A stretch of DNA of 64,000 bases. It comes from Sphagnum magellanicum (Eukaryota > Streptophyta > Sphagnopsida > Sphagnales > Sphagnaceae). The notes below the pieces were generated by a model. The model saw nothing but the letters and a program-made list of their open reading frames with translations, ran no database searches and had not been told where the DNA came from. Shown here one piece after another: positions 16,749 to 32,100 of this stretch. The stretch covers positions 8,893,065-8,957,064 of the forward strand of contig CM038916.1 of assembly GCA_021904315.1 (NCBI GenBank). Reading direction: 5' to 3'. A program made the translations under genes and the position numbers. The stretch's first letter is position 1. The number at the start of each line of letters is the position of its first letter.

Positions 16749-18719
16749 AATGTGTATATTAATTGTTTAAAATTTTATTAAAAATTTGATGCACATGCCA
16801 AAATTTTTTAAAAATAAAAGCCATTGGGATTTAAATGAAATTTAAATTTAAAAACCAAGATTATTTTTTCACATGGAATGTCATGGCTTTATGGTTAATG
16901 TTTTACTTTCTTTAAGGATTATTGGGTTCAAATATCAATAAGGTTGAAAATCAATTTTATTTGAAAATGAATGAGAATGATTATTCTCTAGAGGCCTTGT
17001 AAACCAAAGACATGAAAATAGCTCTACTAGGAAAAGTAAATGAAATAAAATAATTCACAAAAGTAATTTTGCAATTAAAAATCCAAACTTTAGCTTCATT
17101 AAGACTATCATAGTAATACGATTATAATAAGGTTAGAAATCAATGATTAAGTCTATAATTTTAACATGCAACTTTTTATTGTATATCAAAACTACATTAG
17201 TACATGTACAATAGTTGTCATTAATCTAGCAATTAAAACTAAACATTAAAAAGAAAATTTGAAGAAACAAACTAAAAACAAAATTGTAAATTATGCCACT
17301 ACATTACTATGATAAGACTTTTATTTTATTTTTGAAATCAAAATTAAAGTAGTGATGTGCTCACATTTTTTCACCCAAAAATCACCTCTATAACTCGTAT
17401 TCCAAAAATAACAACACATTAAGACAACATAGGTGCATTATTACTACTTCAATCATTTTTTCTTTCGCATTACAATAACAATGTAGACCACATTCCAAAA
17501 TTCACACACACACACAAGAAGAATTTTCACTCCCTACCTAAGCATCTTGACTCACTACACACACAAAAAACACCCTTTATTCAAATCATGCACTTTCATA
17601 AATAATCAACCACTATTTCAATAGGTGACAACTACCCAAGGGTCTAGATTCACTATTGTCTCTTAATTGTTTTCTTTATCAATCATCAATGTAGTATTTT
17701 TTATCTAGATCAAGGTAAGTAGGTGGCAAAATTAACATGTATAACCTATTTTTTGGCTAAATGTAAACCACTTAACCTGCATGTTCTAAAACATTCCAAC
17801 CTACCAAATTTATTCTTTAAAACCTAACTAAAATGGATTAATCAAGTCAACCATCACCTCTAATGGTTTTTTCACCATTTCATTATTACTAGTGATTATA
17901 ATTACAAAATTGGATTGCAACAAATAATATAAACTAGTTAAAGATTAAGTAATTATGCCATTAATAATTAATGATTCATTTTTTAATGGACGTTATAAAA
18001 ACTAAGACATTTTATAAACCCTACTAAATTTTGAAAAAAAATTCTCAAAAACTAGTTGAGTTTCTTAAAACATTTGTAAAACCAAAATTACCCATTTAAA
18101 AAAAAATGAAACCACTCAACATTGATAAGTACATAAATTAAAAGAAATGGGTGGTTGGAATCCCCATCAATACACTCTAATGTAACAACTTTTAAATGAA
18201 AAATAATAAAAATATGTTGGTTTGGGTAGAAAAATGGTTTTTGGCCAACATTTTGGCATAGGATGTCATTATGCCAACAAATGGTTTTGATGACTAGGTC
18301 ATTTTCTAACTATTGAACAAATTTAATCATGTAATCATATGTGAAAATTTATGTGACTATAGTCATATATATGACTACATGATTTAGTAGTCATTTAAAA
18401 AGAAATGACATTTGTCCCATTGACCTTATTTGACTAGTTATAAAAGGTGGATAAGAATGAGCATGATCATCATCCACATGTTGATGTTGACTTATTATTC
18501 ATTTTTTGAGTAATCGTTAGGTTAATATTTAATAATCTTAAGGTTTCCAATTGAGGTATTAATATTATTTTGGGGTATAAGCATTAGTCATACATGAAGA
18601 TTATTTGTCAAATATTTGGTTGAAAATCATGGGTTATATTACCAATAATATGTTGGTTAGAAAAGTTATTTTGGGATTTTTATTGATGTTTTTTCATTCA
18701 ATTTCCCATTCTTTAAAAT

Positions 18720-19100
18720 TAACCTATATGTTTAACCTCTAAATTAACCTCCGGAGGTTTAACCTAAATTTAATTATTTAACCTAAGTTTAGTTTGATTT
18801 TAAGTTTTAGATTAACCTTTAAGTTTAACTTAGGTTTAAATTAAATTAAATTTTTAGGTTTAACTTAATTTTAACTTTTAGGTTTAGCTTACAATTAACC
18901 TTTGGAATAATCAAAAATTTAACCATTAGGTTTAACTTAAATTTAATTTTTAAGTTTAACTTAAATTTACCGTCCTTTTGGTTAACATTCACATTTAACT
19001 TTTATATTTAACTTCTAAGTTAGCTTCTAGGTTTAACATGGCTTAACCTTTATATTTAACCTAACACTTAACCTTTAAATTTAACCTAAGGTTTAAGCAA
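18720..19100. repeat. Degenerate TTTAACCT-type field
   Basis: Roughly 380 bp consist largely of variants of TTTAACCT, TTTAACTT and AGGTTTAA in both orientations, with irregular spacing. A perfect 14-bp palindrome (AACCTCCGGAGGTT, 18746-18759) lies inside it. It looks like a decayed simple-sequence expansion; no telomeric TTTAGGG array is present. Confidence 0.6.
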
Positions 19101-19809
19101 TTATGGTCAAAATGATTGTAATCATGGAAAGGCAAGTTGCAAATGGGTTTTATGACTAAATTAAAGCCAAGGATACAACTATTAGCATAAGTGGCATGGT
19201 TTTATGAATTGTAAAATCATGTAGTCACAAATGGCATATACAACTACAAATGTAGGCAGTGTTAAAAATCATGTTTTGGAATAGAAGTGTGTTATGGTTA
19301 GCAAAATGCATTGCGTAGCCTAACACATGTTCTTGATTTTAGCTAGATTTGGCAATTGGTGCAAATGGTTTGCTATTAATAGTTTTTCATGTTTTATAAT
19401 CTTAATTTCATGTTTATGGTTGGGAACACAATAAGCCAACCATTTTAGATGTGTGAAATCATTAGAAGGAATTTGAAAATAACGATTCAATTTACAACTA
19501 AATTGTAGTCACAACAAATACCTAGGACTACAAATGTCCTAATCATCTACAATAACTTTCATTTGATAATTAGTCATAAATTACATTTTGTTGCATGGAA
19601 GTCACATTAGGAATATTCACAACCCTTGCATGATTATAGTCTATTATTTCTCATCCACTACCATGAATGAATAGGAAGATGATGTGAAACCCATGTAGGT
19701 TACATATGGGACTTGACTTTGCAACTATGTTAATGTTATGGATAATTGCATGATGCACAAATTTTAGTTATTTAGCTTAACTTAATTTAATTTAGTTTGG
19801 ATTAACCTA

Positions 19810-20620
19810 GTTACTTATACCTACTTACCTACCTAGCTAAAAGAATAAATAGGTAGGTAATAAGTGCCTAGCCTACCAGGCTTAACCACAAATATCTTTT
19901 CACACCTACCTACCTACCTACCTACCTACCTAAGTAAAATAATAGGTAAGTATGTTTTTAAATGCCTAACATAGCTTACTAGGCCTACCTAGGTTACTTA
20001 ACTTAGTTTACCTAACCTAACCTAAACTAGATCCTTAAAAATGCAAGCATAAAAACTTGAGCCCCTGACCTCCATGATAATAAACCAAATCCTCAACAAT
20101 GGTTTTTTTTTTCATTTTTTTCATCTCGAAGTTTTGGCAAAGTTTAACAAGAAAAAAAGAGAAAAATTAGTCAAATTTACATTACAATATAAAAAGAATC
20201 CATTTTTTTCCTTATTTTTTTTGGAAAAATAGCATTAGTCCTCAACCATTATGCACCACACCTTTATAAGATGATAAATTTTGTCAATTCTTATTATTCC
20301 AAATCTTGTTACATAGACTAGTTATGTAAGTATTTAAAAAAGTACATAAAACATAAGTAGTTGTAGGTAGGTGTATGTAAGTAGGTACTTCGGTACATGG
20401 CCTACCCACCTACCTATCTACCTACCTATCATTTATTATCTACCTACATACCTACCTACTTACCCAGGTAAAATATAAGTAGGTAGGTAATTGATCCCTA
20501 CCTAACCCAAGTAGGCTATTAAACCTACCTAGCCTAGCCTAGCCTAGCTTAGCCTATTAAACCTACCTAGTTTAGTCTACATAACCCTAATTAATCTACC
20601 TAACCTACCTCCTAGGTAAT
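19810..20620. repeat. CCTA/TAGG tetranucleotide repeat field
   Basis: Runs of CCTA (for example about eight nearly perfect units at 19895-19935) alternate with TAGG runs and degenerate 'cctagcctagcctag' stretches up to about 20620. Smaller fields of the same motif occur near 3636, 22534, 36776 and 44445. An unrelated tRNA-like scrap (20041-20102) lies within the field. Confidence 0.75.
20041..20102 (-). repeat. tRNA-derived SINE-like scrap, relative of the 3.8 kb copy
   Basis: On the minus strand it reads ...GGATTTGGTTTATTATCATG followed by GAGGTCAGGGGCTCAAG, aligning along about 45 nt with the plus-strand segment at 3800-3846. The shared core keeps B-box-like spacing. The similarity was found by eye and its family is unknown. 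Confidence 0.35.
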
Positions 20621-23600
20621 AATACTGTTTTTTTGCCTACTTACTAGCCAATAAATGAATTCGCACATTTTGAATTGTAACAAAAAGGTATGCCATATGT
20701 TATTTAATCATTTATCTATAATTGCAAATATAGTTGTAGAAGAAACTTGGTTGTCAACTATCAATGGATATCACGAATAATAGATGACATATGTTTACTT
20801 TTCACCAATTTGTAGTTGTACGTATGATTAAAATTATTTGTCATAATGTAGTTACATATTCAACTACCAACACTTGCAACTAAATGACATGTAGAATTGC
20901 AAAAGGTGTAGTCACAAAATGAATTGATTTGAACAATAGTTGCACATTAATAAAAAAACATAGGGTTGGAATGGACAACATTTCTTCTATTGGTTACTAT
21001 TGAAGGCCCAAATATTGGGTATGGGTGGATTTTTCTGTAAATAGGTAGGGCTTTTGTAAACCAATTATTTTATTTCATTAAACAAAAACATATATCATAG
21101 CTAGGGTTGGTTACCACATTAACAAAGCAAATAACGAATATTTTTTTGCAAAAAATCAAGTTTCATTTCAAAAAATTGAATTATTCATTTTTCATGATCT
21201 ATAATAGTTTGCCATGAGATTACTAGATGAGTAGTGAAATTATTTATATTCTATGATGATTATTATGATTTTCAATGTCTCACATTCATATTTTCATAAA
21301 ATTCCATTTCATATTCAAAGGATCAATGAAGTTGAAATTAACCCTAAAATAAAATATAAATAGTAAAAAATGTAAGTGAGACAATAAAACAACAATTAAG
21401 GTAACCATCATCATGGTTAATTATAGGATAGTGTTTCCATGTCCACCCACCATCCATCTCTCATAGTGCACTAGTGGGTTTAAGGTTTAAGGACCTTCAT
21501 TTTGGCACAATCGTTGTATCTTATTATCCTTGCATTCTTTATATGTTTGTTTTTTGTAGCTCATTGTATATGAAATTTGGTGCAAGGATTGTAAGAAAAA
21601 AAAATTGTATTTTTTTCAACAATCTTATCTTTGCATGCAAAATTCAAGTCTAGGAAACAATATAAAATTAGTGGGAATTTTGGCTAGTTGTGTTTTTTGA
21701 AGTTGTGATTATGTAATTGATGTCCTCAAGGAGCCATAGATAAATGAATTTGAAATGTTTTAAAGTCTTGTGCATTTGTGTTATTGTGAGATCATGGCAA
21801 TGCACCAACAAATTACCCTTGAGTGATGCCATTTTTGTTTCAATTTCAAATGAATGTAAAATTTTGTCATGTTTTTCATTTGCTATATAACAACACACTC
21901 AAGTTGTTCTATGCATCCAATGTTTTTGTAGGATTAAAGCTACTATTGTATTTACAATTTTAGTGCCAAAGAAGATGGTCATGGAATAAAATTATTTATG
22001 AACAAATTGTCTTTTATGGGCATTTTAATTTGTCTTTAACATTGACAATGATTGTGCTTTCACCCCAACATCTTATACATTTCTTCCCCCACATATTGAT
22101 ATATTGTTCATTACTATGTCAACACCTACATCCATCATTTTTTGTAACCTTAAAACACATAACATCAAACTCTTATGTAATGATGTTTTTTCCCCCTTTC
22201 AAAACCTTCTATTATTAAAAAATCAATATATTTTCAATATATTCACGAAAAGTAATATGAATTTTTACCAAACAAAAAATTTCACATTTTTTTCATATGT
22301 AAATTTTTTTTGTCACGTACTTTTTTAAATAATTTTAATTAGTAACACATATCTTTCAAATGACTTTAAATCTATTGTGCACATTATTAAAAAATTCCAA
22401 ATCATTTACATAAACTTTTAAAACTATTATACATTGTAATGGATGAAAACCATGCCAAAGTTCATTTCACACATGTGTCACGAGTTGGCCTTTTGTGTGA
22501 AAAAAACCACATTTTTTTCTAGTGTTACTAGTTCCTACAACCTACCTACATACCTATCACCAAACCTAGCCTACCTATATTATCAATCTACAACCTACTT
22601 ACCTCCATGCCTAAAGGCCTAAACAACTACATGCCTAAGGGGCTTAGACACCTACATTTGGCACATGTGTTGTACATATAACTAGCTTTTTCAATCATTA
22701 AAAACTTGCATATAATACATAACAAGCCATTATGGAACAACTAAAATTTGTCACACCATAATAGGCATGACTCGGTCCAAGTGTGATTGACATTGCATAA
22801 TTTGATTAAAAAATTTAGTTGAACTAGTCAAATAAGACATGTTTACCTTTGTGGAGGGAGGAAAAACAAACCAAAAAAATCCCCTTTAGTCATTTTAAAC
22901 AAGTAAACTGAATCATGTAAATGATTGTAGCTAGTTAGACTACAAGGGGTGAAAAAGACATGGTTTTGTAGTAGTGTCCATGATTTATTCATGTAAAAAC
23001 TTAGCTGATCATTAGTTACTTGCCTAAAGTAAATTATAATGTCATCATTGTAAAATGGGAATCAAATTGTTGTTTACAAAAGCTAACACGATTATTTCAC
23101 ATGTCATGTGAATAATGTCGTCAAATTCACCTATTGAAATGTGCCTAATAGCTTCATTCACAAACAATAATGACAATAGCAATTGGAACATGAAGTCAAA
23201 GACTATTTTAACTTAGTTTTGATAGGTGAAATTGGGTCATGTTTTGAAATTGAAATTGACAATGATGATTGGATGGGGTGCTATTGGTGAATTTGTCAAT
23301 GCAAAGCCTATCAAAATCCCATTTTGTATATTCTATGTGTTAGTAGTTATTTTGAAATGACATTATATGGGGGGAAATACAAGGGAGACCTTTACTTCTG
23401 GAACTCCCTTGTTTTGAGGCTGTTATTGAATGTAAAAATCAAAATGATTGTTTTTTATTTTTCCAATGATGTCTAGAAGTTATCTAATAAAGGACCTACC
23501 AAGTATCACATAAAAGAAATGACATGGGGCATTTTCAAAAATGAAACAAAATTCCCCATGGGACTTCAAGCTTTGAAGCATACTTCCAAATACACTTAGA

Positions 23601-24035
23601 AAAAAATCTCAGATTACAATTTGCAAGATCATCCAAAAAGAAAAAGGAGAAAAAACAAACCCCCCAATACAAATGGAAAGAAATGATCAAAACAAATCAA
23701 GTTAACTAGGTGTGGAAACAAAAGAACTTCAAAGCCAAGGAGCAGGAAATGAAATTTAATTGATCCAAAAGACCATCATGATATATTTTATGGGATTTTT
23801 AATGTGATAACACTTAAGCAAAGTTTAACATTTTTTTAATAAAAAAAACCTCTAATTCACCATCAACAAGAGAGGATGGGTGAAATTCCCCTCGATGCAC
23901 AAAAAAATTCAAATAAAGTGCATATTGCAAGTGCATATAACGTAACGCATAAGAAGAAGAAGACACCAAGCCAACGGGGATTTGGGAAGCTTCATTATTT
24001 CTTACTCACCTGACCCTGAAACCAACCTTAACCCT

Positions 24036-24055
24036 AAACCTAAACTCCGATTTGG
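24036..24055 (-). terminator. Candidate snRNA 3' box
   Basis: Just past the 3' end of U1 on the minus strand is CAAATCGGAGTTTAG. It fits the plant snRNA 3'-end signal CA-N3-10-AGTNNAA except for the final base. Position and sequence suit 3'-end formation of the U1 transcript. Confidence 0.45.
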
Positions 24056-24062
24056 TTTAGTT

Positions 24063-24222
24063 GGTGGGGGCCGCGCGAACGCGAGCCCCCGCTCCCACAA
24101 ATTACGACATGCATGCCTCCCGTAGGAAGATGCTAGGGTTATCTACTCCGTTGTGCAATGGAGTAGAGTCCCCTAGGCCATCGGCCATCCTGACCACCGA
24201 TCGACCCCGCCCAGGTAAGTAA
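24063..24222 (-). ncRNA. U1: U1 spliceosomal snRNA (variant sequence)
   Basis: The minus strand reads as a full plant U1 snRNA of about 160 nt, the RNA that pairs with 5' splice sites. Visible parts: the 5' pairing segment UUACUUACCUG; stem-loop I (AUCGGU / GCCGAU); stem-loop II with the U1A site AUUGCAC between CUACUCC and GGAGUAG; stem-loop III closed by a UACG tetraloop; the Sm site AAUUUGUGG at 24095-24103; and stem-loop IV, GC-rich with a UUCG loop (24064-24090). Stem I keeps pairing through compensatory G-to-C and C-to-G changes relative to the usual AUGGGU / GCCCAU, which argues for a maintained RNA. Two oddities: the first base is U rather than A, and the U1-70K loop is GGUCAGGAUG rather than the usual GAUCAYGAAG. 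It could be a divergent expressed variant or a young pseudogene. The identification as U1 is secure. Confidence 0.93.
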
Positions 24223-24240
24223 GGTCTAATGCTCCTGTCG

Positions 24241-24251
24241 CCCTTTTTATA
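24241..24251 (-). promoter_or_regulatory. TATA box of the U1 gene
   Basis: TATAAAAAGGG on the minus strand starts 29 bp upstream of the U1 5' end (24222), the spacing expected for plant snRNA genes. It supports an intact promoter for this U1 copy. Confidence 0.75.
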
Positions 24252-24278
24252 CCTTTTCCTTCCGCCTGTGACGCCAAA

Positions 24279-24289
24279 GCCTATGGGAT
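24279..24289 (-). promoter_or_regulatory. Possible upstream sequence element (USE) of the U1 gene
   Basis: ATCCCATAGGC matches 7 of 11 positions of the plant snRNA USE (RTCCCACATCG) and lies 27 bp upstream of the TATA box. In known plant genes about 33-34 bp marks Pol II and 23-24 bp marks Pol III transcription, so the spacing is intermediate. The match is partial; treat it as a candidate. Confidence 0.4.
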
Positions 24290-24299
24290 ATCTCCCAAC

Positions 24300-24800
24300 C
24301 CCCCCCCTCTCCCCCACCTTCCCTTTCCGCGCTGCTATCTGTGCGCGAGCGAGAAGCAGCAGACAGCGAGCGAGCTCTTACTGTGCAACACAACCGAGAA
24401 ATCCTTTGCCTGTCTCTTCCCTACACTCTGCAAATTTTTCGCGTCCAATGTAAGGCGACAGGGGAGTATTTTATAAGAAGAGCTACCTTGGAGTAAAATA
24501 ACGGGGAGAGTTGTGGTTACGCACAGGAGGACTTGGCTGGACGATAGCACTTGCGATTCTCCCTCCAAGCTCGTGTGTCAAAATGTGTCCTTCGTGGTGG
24601 TAACTGAAAGTATTCTGTTTCGGCTCGTGAATTTGTGCAGCAGTTATGGGGCAACCGTTGCCTCTTGCAGTCGTTTTTTCGTTAATGGGGAGACTTGATG
24701 AAGAGAACAAACAAGCTGATGCTGGGAGGTTTGTGCACATAGTCGAAGCTGGTGATAGCTTTTCGATGAGGGAAAGCTGGTTTTGTTTTGACATGAATGT
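24300..24800. other. GC-richer unassigned segment upstream of U1
   Basis: About 500 bp of balanced, non-repetitive, CpG-containing sequence directly upstream of the divergently read U1 promoter. Base composition matches transcribed DNA rather than the AT-rich flanks. Open frames exist on both strands (for example minus 24483-24812), but none matches a protein family I recognise and none begins in a convincing context. It may be extended promoter, an untranslated exon or a non-coding RNA. Confidence 0.4.
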
Positions 24801-25690
24801 GTTCAAATTCATACATCAATAGACTTCTGTATTTCATCATGTGATACAGGACTGCTTGTAATTTTATTAAATATTGACCTTGTAATAAATAGGATTTCAT
24901 ATAGAACATTACTTCACATTTCATGCAACAATTGTTGGAGTGAACTATGAAATACAACTTATGATTTCAATTCCACAAACTAAACATATTGCAAGAAAAA
25001 TTAAATAGTAATTGGAGGTAGCAAGAACAATTTAATTTAATACATAATAGCTTCATCATATAACCCAAAAAATTAGTGTGAGATTGGATGAAGCAAGTTT
25101 TTCACAATGCCTGCATTGTGGGACAATTACATTGAAGTGTACTTGTTAACACAAGAATTCAGAAACGAAGAACAGGTCACTGAAGGATTTATGAACTTTA
25201 AAAACTCCTTCCCCTGAAAAAAGAGAACAGCACCTCTCCACCATGGAGAAGATGACAGAAAGCATGATGCAGAAACATTAGTGTGGACAGTTCCAAAATA
25301 CAGAAGTACAAGTGAGGAATCTAATGTTTGGTCCAGACTTGTCTGTTTGGGCCCATCTGTACAATAGGTCAGTGGTGAAACTTCAGCAGTACAATACAGC
25401 TTAAACTTTGGACTGGATGAACGAATCTCCATACAGCAGTGGGCATACTGTTTTCATACAATTCCCTCTTAAAGAAACCAAACCTTTAAAGAATTACTCA
25501 ACTGCTCAAGTGGCTGTCCAATTCCTACACCCATGTTGCCTAAGTACAGACAAGAAAGCTGATCAACCAAATTGAGCTGACTGCAAAGCTAGAACTTTAT
25601 AAAAACCTAGTTCATGCTACGGCAATCAACAATCCGTACAGTTTAAGAAAATTGCTGTCTGTTGCCAAAAAGTGTCCAGTTCCTGCAGGG
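24801..25690. other. 3' flank of the eIF4A-III gene
   Basis: From about 25100 to 25690 base composition is similar to the neighbouring introns, so this part probably includes the 3' untranslated region of the minus-strand eIF4A-III gene. From 24800 to 25100 it is AT-rich. No separate gene is recognised. Confidence 0.4.
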
Positions 25691-28798
<3,108 letters not shown>

Positions 28799-28992
28799 GG
28801 GATTCCACCACCCTCCTTCTCCTTCTCCTTCTACTCACGTCTCCGTTGTACCGTTCCTCACAACACCAGACAGAAAAAAGAAACAAACAAACTCCAAATC
28901 TCTCAAACTTCCTTTCACTACTTCTCTACGACAGCAACAAATGGCACCACAAACTACACAGAAACAAATTGCAAACTGCGTGGAGAATACGA

Positions 28993-29001
28993 AAACCCTA
29001 G
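28993..29001 (-). promoter_or_regulatory. Telo-box-like motif upstream of eIF4A-III
   Basis: AAACCCTAG lies about 195 bp upstream of the eIF4A-III ATG. It is one base off the AAACCCTAA telo-box common in plant translation-related promoters. A further AAACCCTAG and its reverse complement lie in intron 1 near 28308-28320. Confidence 0.45.
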
Positions 29002-29028
29002 AGTCCGAAAGGAAGCAGGTGGCGAGCG

Positions 29029-29192
29029 ACCTAGCGAACGAACCGGACTGGGAAGACGAAGAACCCGACGATGGCTAGCGAACGAAGCGTCGGAAGACGA
29101 AGAACCGGACGATGGCTAGCGAGCGAAGCGTCGGAAGACGAAGAACCGGACGACGGCTAGCGAACGAAGCGTCGGAAGACGACGAACGTGAT
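29029..29192. repeat. CpG-rich 41-bp minisatellite upstream of eIF4A-III
   Basis: Tandem units of 41 bp start at 29070, 29111 and 29152, with a partial diverged unit before the first. Each carries a core like GATGGCTAGCGAACGAAGCG followed by TCGGAAGACGAAGAACCGGA. The units are more than 90% alike and dense in CG dinucleotides. They sit about 230-395 bp upstream of the ATG, in the probable promoter or leader. Repeat frames are open in places on both strands, but no protein family is recognised. Confidence 0.88.
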
Positions 29193-32100
29193 GACGGCGC
29201 GAAAGCTTCGTCTTCTGCTTAGTTTCCGAACACATCCCCCTATTATCGTACGAAGGGGTAACGTGCATTATTGATAGGGTATTTGATGATACCCAAGCAA
29301 AACTTGATATTATTGTTGGGTACCTTGAAAAAAAAGACATTTGAATTTTTTTTCTTTTAAAAAAAAATGCATTGGTTATATATATATATAAACTAGGTCT
29401 TTGAATTTATTTATTTTTAGAACTATGGTTATGAATTTTAAGAACCGCCCTTATAACTATGGGAGGGGGGGGTTTCTCCTATTTCTAGTAATTGCCCAAC
29501 ACTAAAAAAATAGCTTTGTCTTTGGCCTACTATTGGGCATGGTTTTGGCATTTGATGTGAGCAAATTGAAGAGAATTGAACCCTAAAATTGGATTCTTTC
29601 CTTTGTGATAAGTTGGGCATTGGGAGTCAATGTTTTCACAATTTTGTAATGTAGATCAATAAAGCCAATTTAACCAAATTTGGTTATTAAGAAAATTGGA
29701 AAAGGAAGAAACAATTTTAAATCTTCATATATTTTTGTGGCTACATTCTTGAACCATGTGAAGTAAATATGCTAATCACTAAACACAAATCAATAACCAA
29801 ACACATATCCAAACATTTTTTATTAGTTGTCTTTTTATAATGATCTTCATGATTTTCATGACTATGGCTTTGCCAAGTGAAGGTTTTGAATACATTTTGA
29901 ACACTAGAGACAATTGAACAACAAGGTAAAAACAAGAAGAAACAAGAAGAAAATAAACATGTCCAAAGAACAAAATGTTTGAAAAAATGCATTAAATCCT
30001 CAAACTTTGAAACCCCATTATCTTTTGTATTTTTGTTTGTTTGTTTTGAATGATTCAAATGGGTTGTCAACTTGAATTCTCCAATCCCTCTTTGAACAAA
30101 TCTAACTATGTTCAAGGATTTTAAGCTCCAACACTTACCTTGTCAAATTGAACATTTATTATTCCAAATTGAACATTATTTTCAAACATCATATTTTTCT
30201 AATTTTTTTTGTCCATTTTGAGCAATCTTCATAGTATTAGATGTGCCATTGGAGGTCCACAATACATCTTTGAGCTTCAAACACAGCCAAATTACATCCT
30301 AGGGATTTTAAACTATTTGATAATTAAGTGTTTGAAAGTTAGCTTGTCTACCTTATAAAAATATGGCAATTTTTAAATTGATTTTTGGTTTTAAAAAAAC
30401 ATTAAATTCGTAATTAAAAATGTCCAATGTTTCTCAATAGTGCAAAATCATGAAAAAAGATGATAAATCTTGCAATAAATGTAAGAAAATGTTTGTGTTC
30501 ATGTTAAGGTACTCTTTCCAAACAAAATTCTTTGTTTAATGACCGTGATGAATTTAGGTTAGATTTGTCAAGTGGTATTGATGATAAACAACATCAACAT
30601 TCCCAATTTTGTAACAAAAAAAATCCCAATGTGCATTTCCTAACTTCCAATGAAAAAGAAGGGAGATTCAAGATGGGACTAAATGTGGTGAACATGAAAA
30701 ATACCAAAACAAAGGGCTTTCCAAATAACTAGGACAAAAACATGTAACATAAAACACAAAAGTCACGACAAGAACACAAAGTATGCAAAATATAGGTTCA
30801 AACCAATGTTGACCAATTATTGAAATTTGACCTAATTATCAAGTTGGTTTTTTAATAACCTACCAACATGTTTTTGATTTTTTGGACAACTAATTAATAT
30901 TAAAATTTCAAAAATATAATAACATACCTAAATGACCCAATTATCATCTAGGTAGGTATTATTTTTAAACATTCAAAATTAATAGGATTTCATCTATGAC
31001 ATAATATGAGTTCTTAAATTGAGCTCTTTCAATGTTAAATTGCATAAACCAAACAAAAAGGTGGTTAATGCATTTTGAAACCAAAATAATGCATGAATAA
31101 CCAAGACACAATTTAATTCAAATTCATGGACTCACCATAGTTTGGCCTTGAAAAGAAGCATCATTTTCTTCCTTATAATGTATTTTGTAGTACATCACAT
31201 CAACATCAGTTGGTTTTAAATGGCAAACTTTTGAGAAAATTTGAAAACTCCCAAAATTTTCATTATTTATTTCTCTTCATTTGCATAAGTTTCCTTTTTC
31301 CTTATAGTATCCATTTATGGCCACATGTAGAAATTATTTAATTTTGTTACCATTTTTTGAAAAAATTCATTAATATTAATAGAATACAAATGAAAATTTA
31401 TATATATACATATGGAATGGGCTCATTAGTTGACATATTGTAAATTCATTGCGCAAAACTTCACACCTTAAACTTTGTTTTATGTTTCATTTTATTATTA
31501 AATAAAACCATGCATTGTTATTGTACAATTTAAAGACTATTCCTTCACTAATTTGGACACATGTCCTTTCACCTTCCAAAACAAAGATTTATAATGGTAG
31601 TAAAAATGCATGGATTGAAATTTACCAAAAACTTCATAATGATCAAACATGTTTAATTCTTGTGGATGTTATGATGGACTCCTCAAACCTTGGTAATGGA
31701 CACATTCAATATTTGGATTGTTAGGTATTGGGGGAGAATAACGTAACTTTAACTTGGGTGTGTGACCAACTTCCTATCTAATGGACAACAAATTGTCCTT
31801 TTCAGGATGAAAGAAAACACAAGGTTTTTTTCAAGATCAAATTGCAAAAGGGGGCCAATATGTGGAATGAATCCAAATTTTAAATGTAAAGACATTCTCA
31901 CATGAAGTGTAAGTGTGTGGGAATCAAAGGGAGGCACTCCTAAGACTCCCAAGTTGAATTTTCACCAAACCTTGTCCAAATTGAACCTTTTCATATTGTT
32001 GGATTTTTTTGGAAAACACATAACTAAAATGGTTTGCATTTTGTAATTCCAATATTGAAAACACAAGTTATGAACATTTGAAAGGTCAAAAGTGAAGGTG

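Larger units (their letters stand above)
10180..24060. other. Long AT-rich intergenic stretch without recognised genes
   Basis: About 14 kb of low-GC DNA with stops in every frame. It holds a degenerate TTTAACCT-like field (18.72-19.10 kb), CCTA/TAGG tetranucleotide fields (19.81-20.62 kb and 22.53-22.62 kb), tRNA-like scraps (16.68-16.75 and 20.04-20.10 kb), an AC-rich run near 17.50 kb and many A or T homopolymers. No LTR pair, primer-binding site or transposase motif was recognised by eye. The final 100 bp before the U1 gene holds degenerate telomere-like 'accctaaacc' motifs near 24030-24045. Confidence 0.65.

Noticed and set aside
22490..22530. Second Helitron 3' end (CTAGT after a TGTG/CACA stem)
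   Set aside because: The stem is only 4-5 bp, lies in an A/T-homopolymer context, and no matching 5' end was found.
23380..23411. 8-bp inverted repeat CAAGGGAG/CTCCCTTG
   Set aside because: Short, single occurrence, 16-nt loop, no target duplication; not enough for a MITE call.
29116..29340. Minus-strand frame through the 41-bp minisatellite
   Set aside because: The open frame reflects the repeat and precedes the eIF4A-III leader; no recognisable protein.
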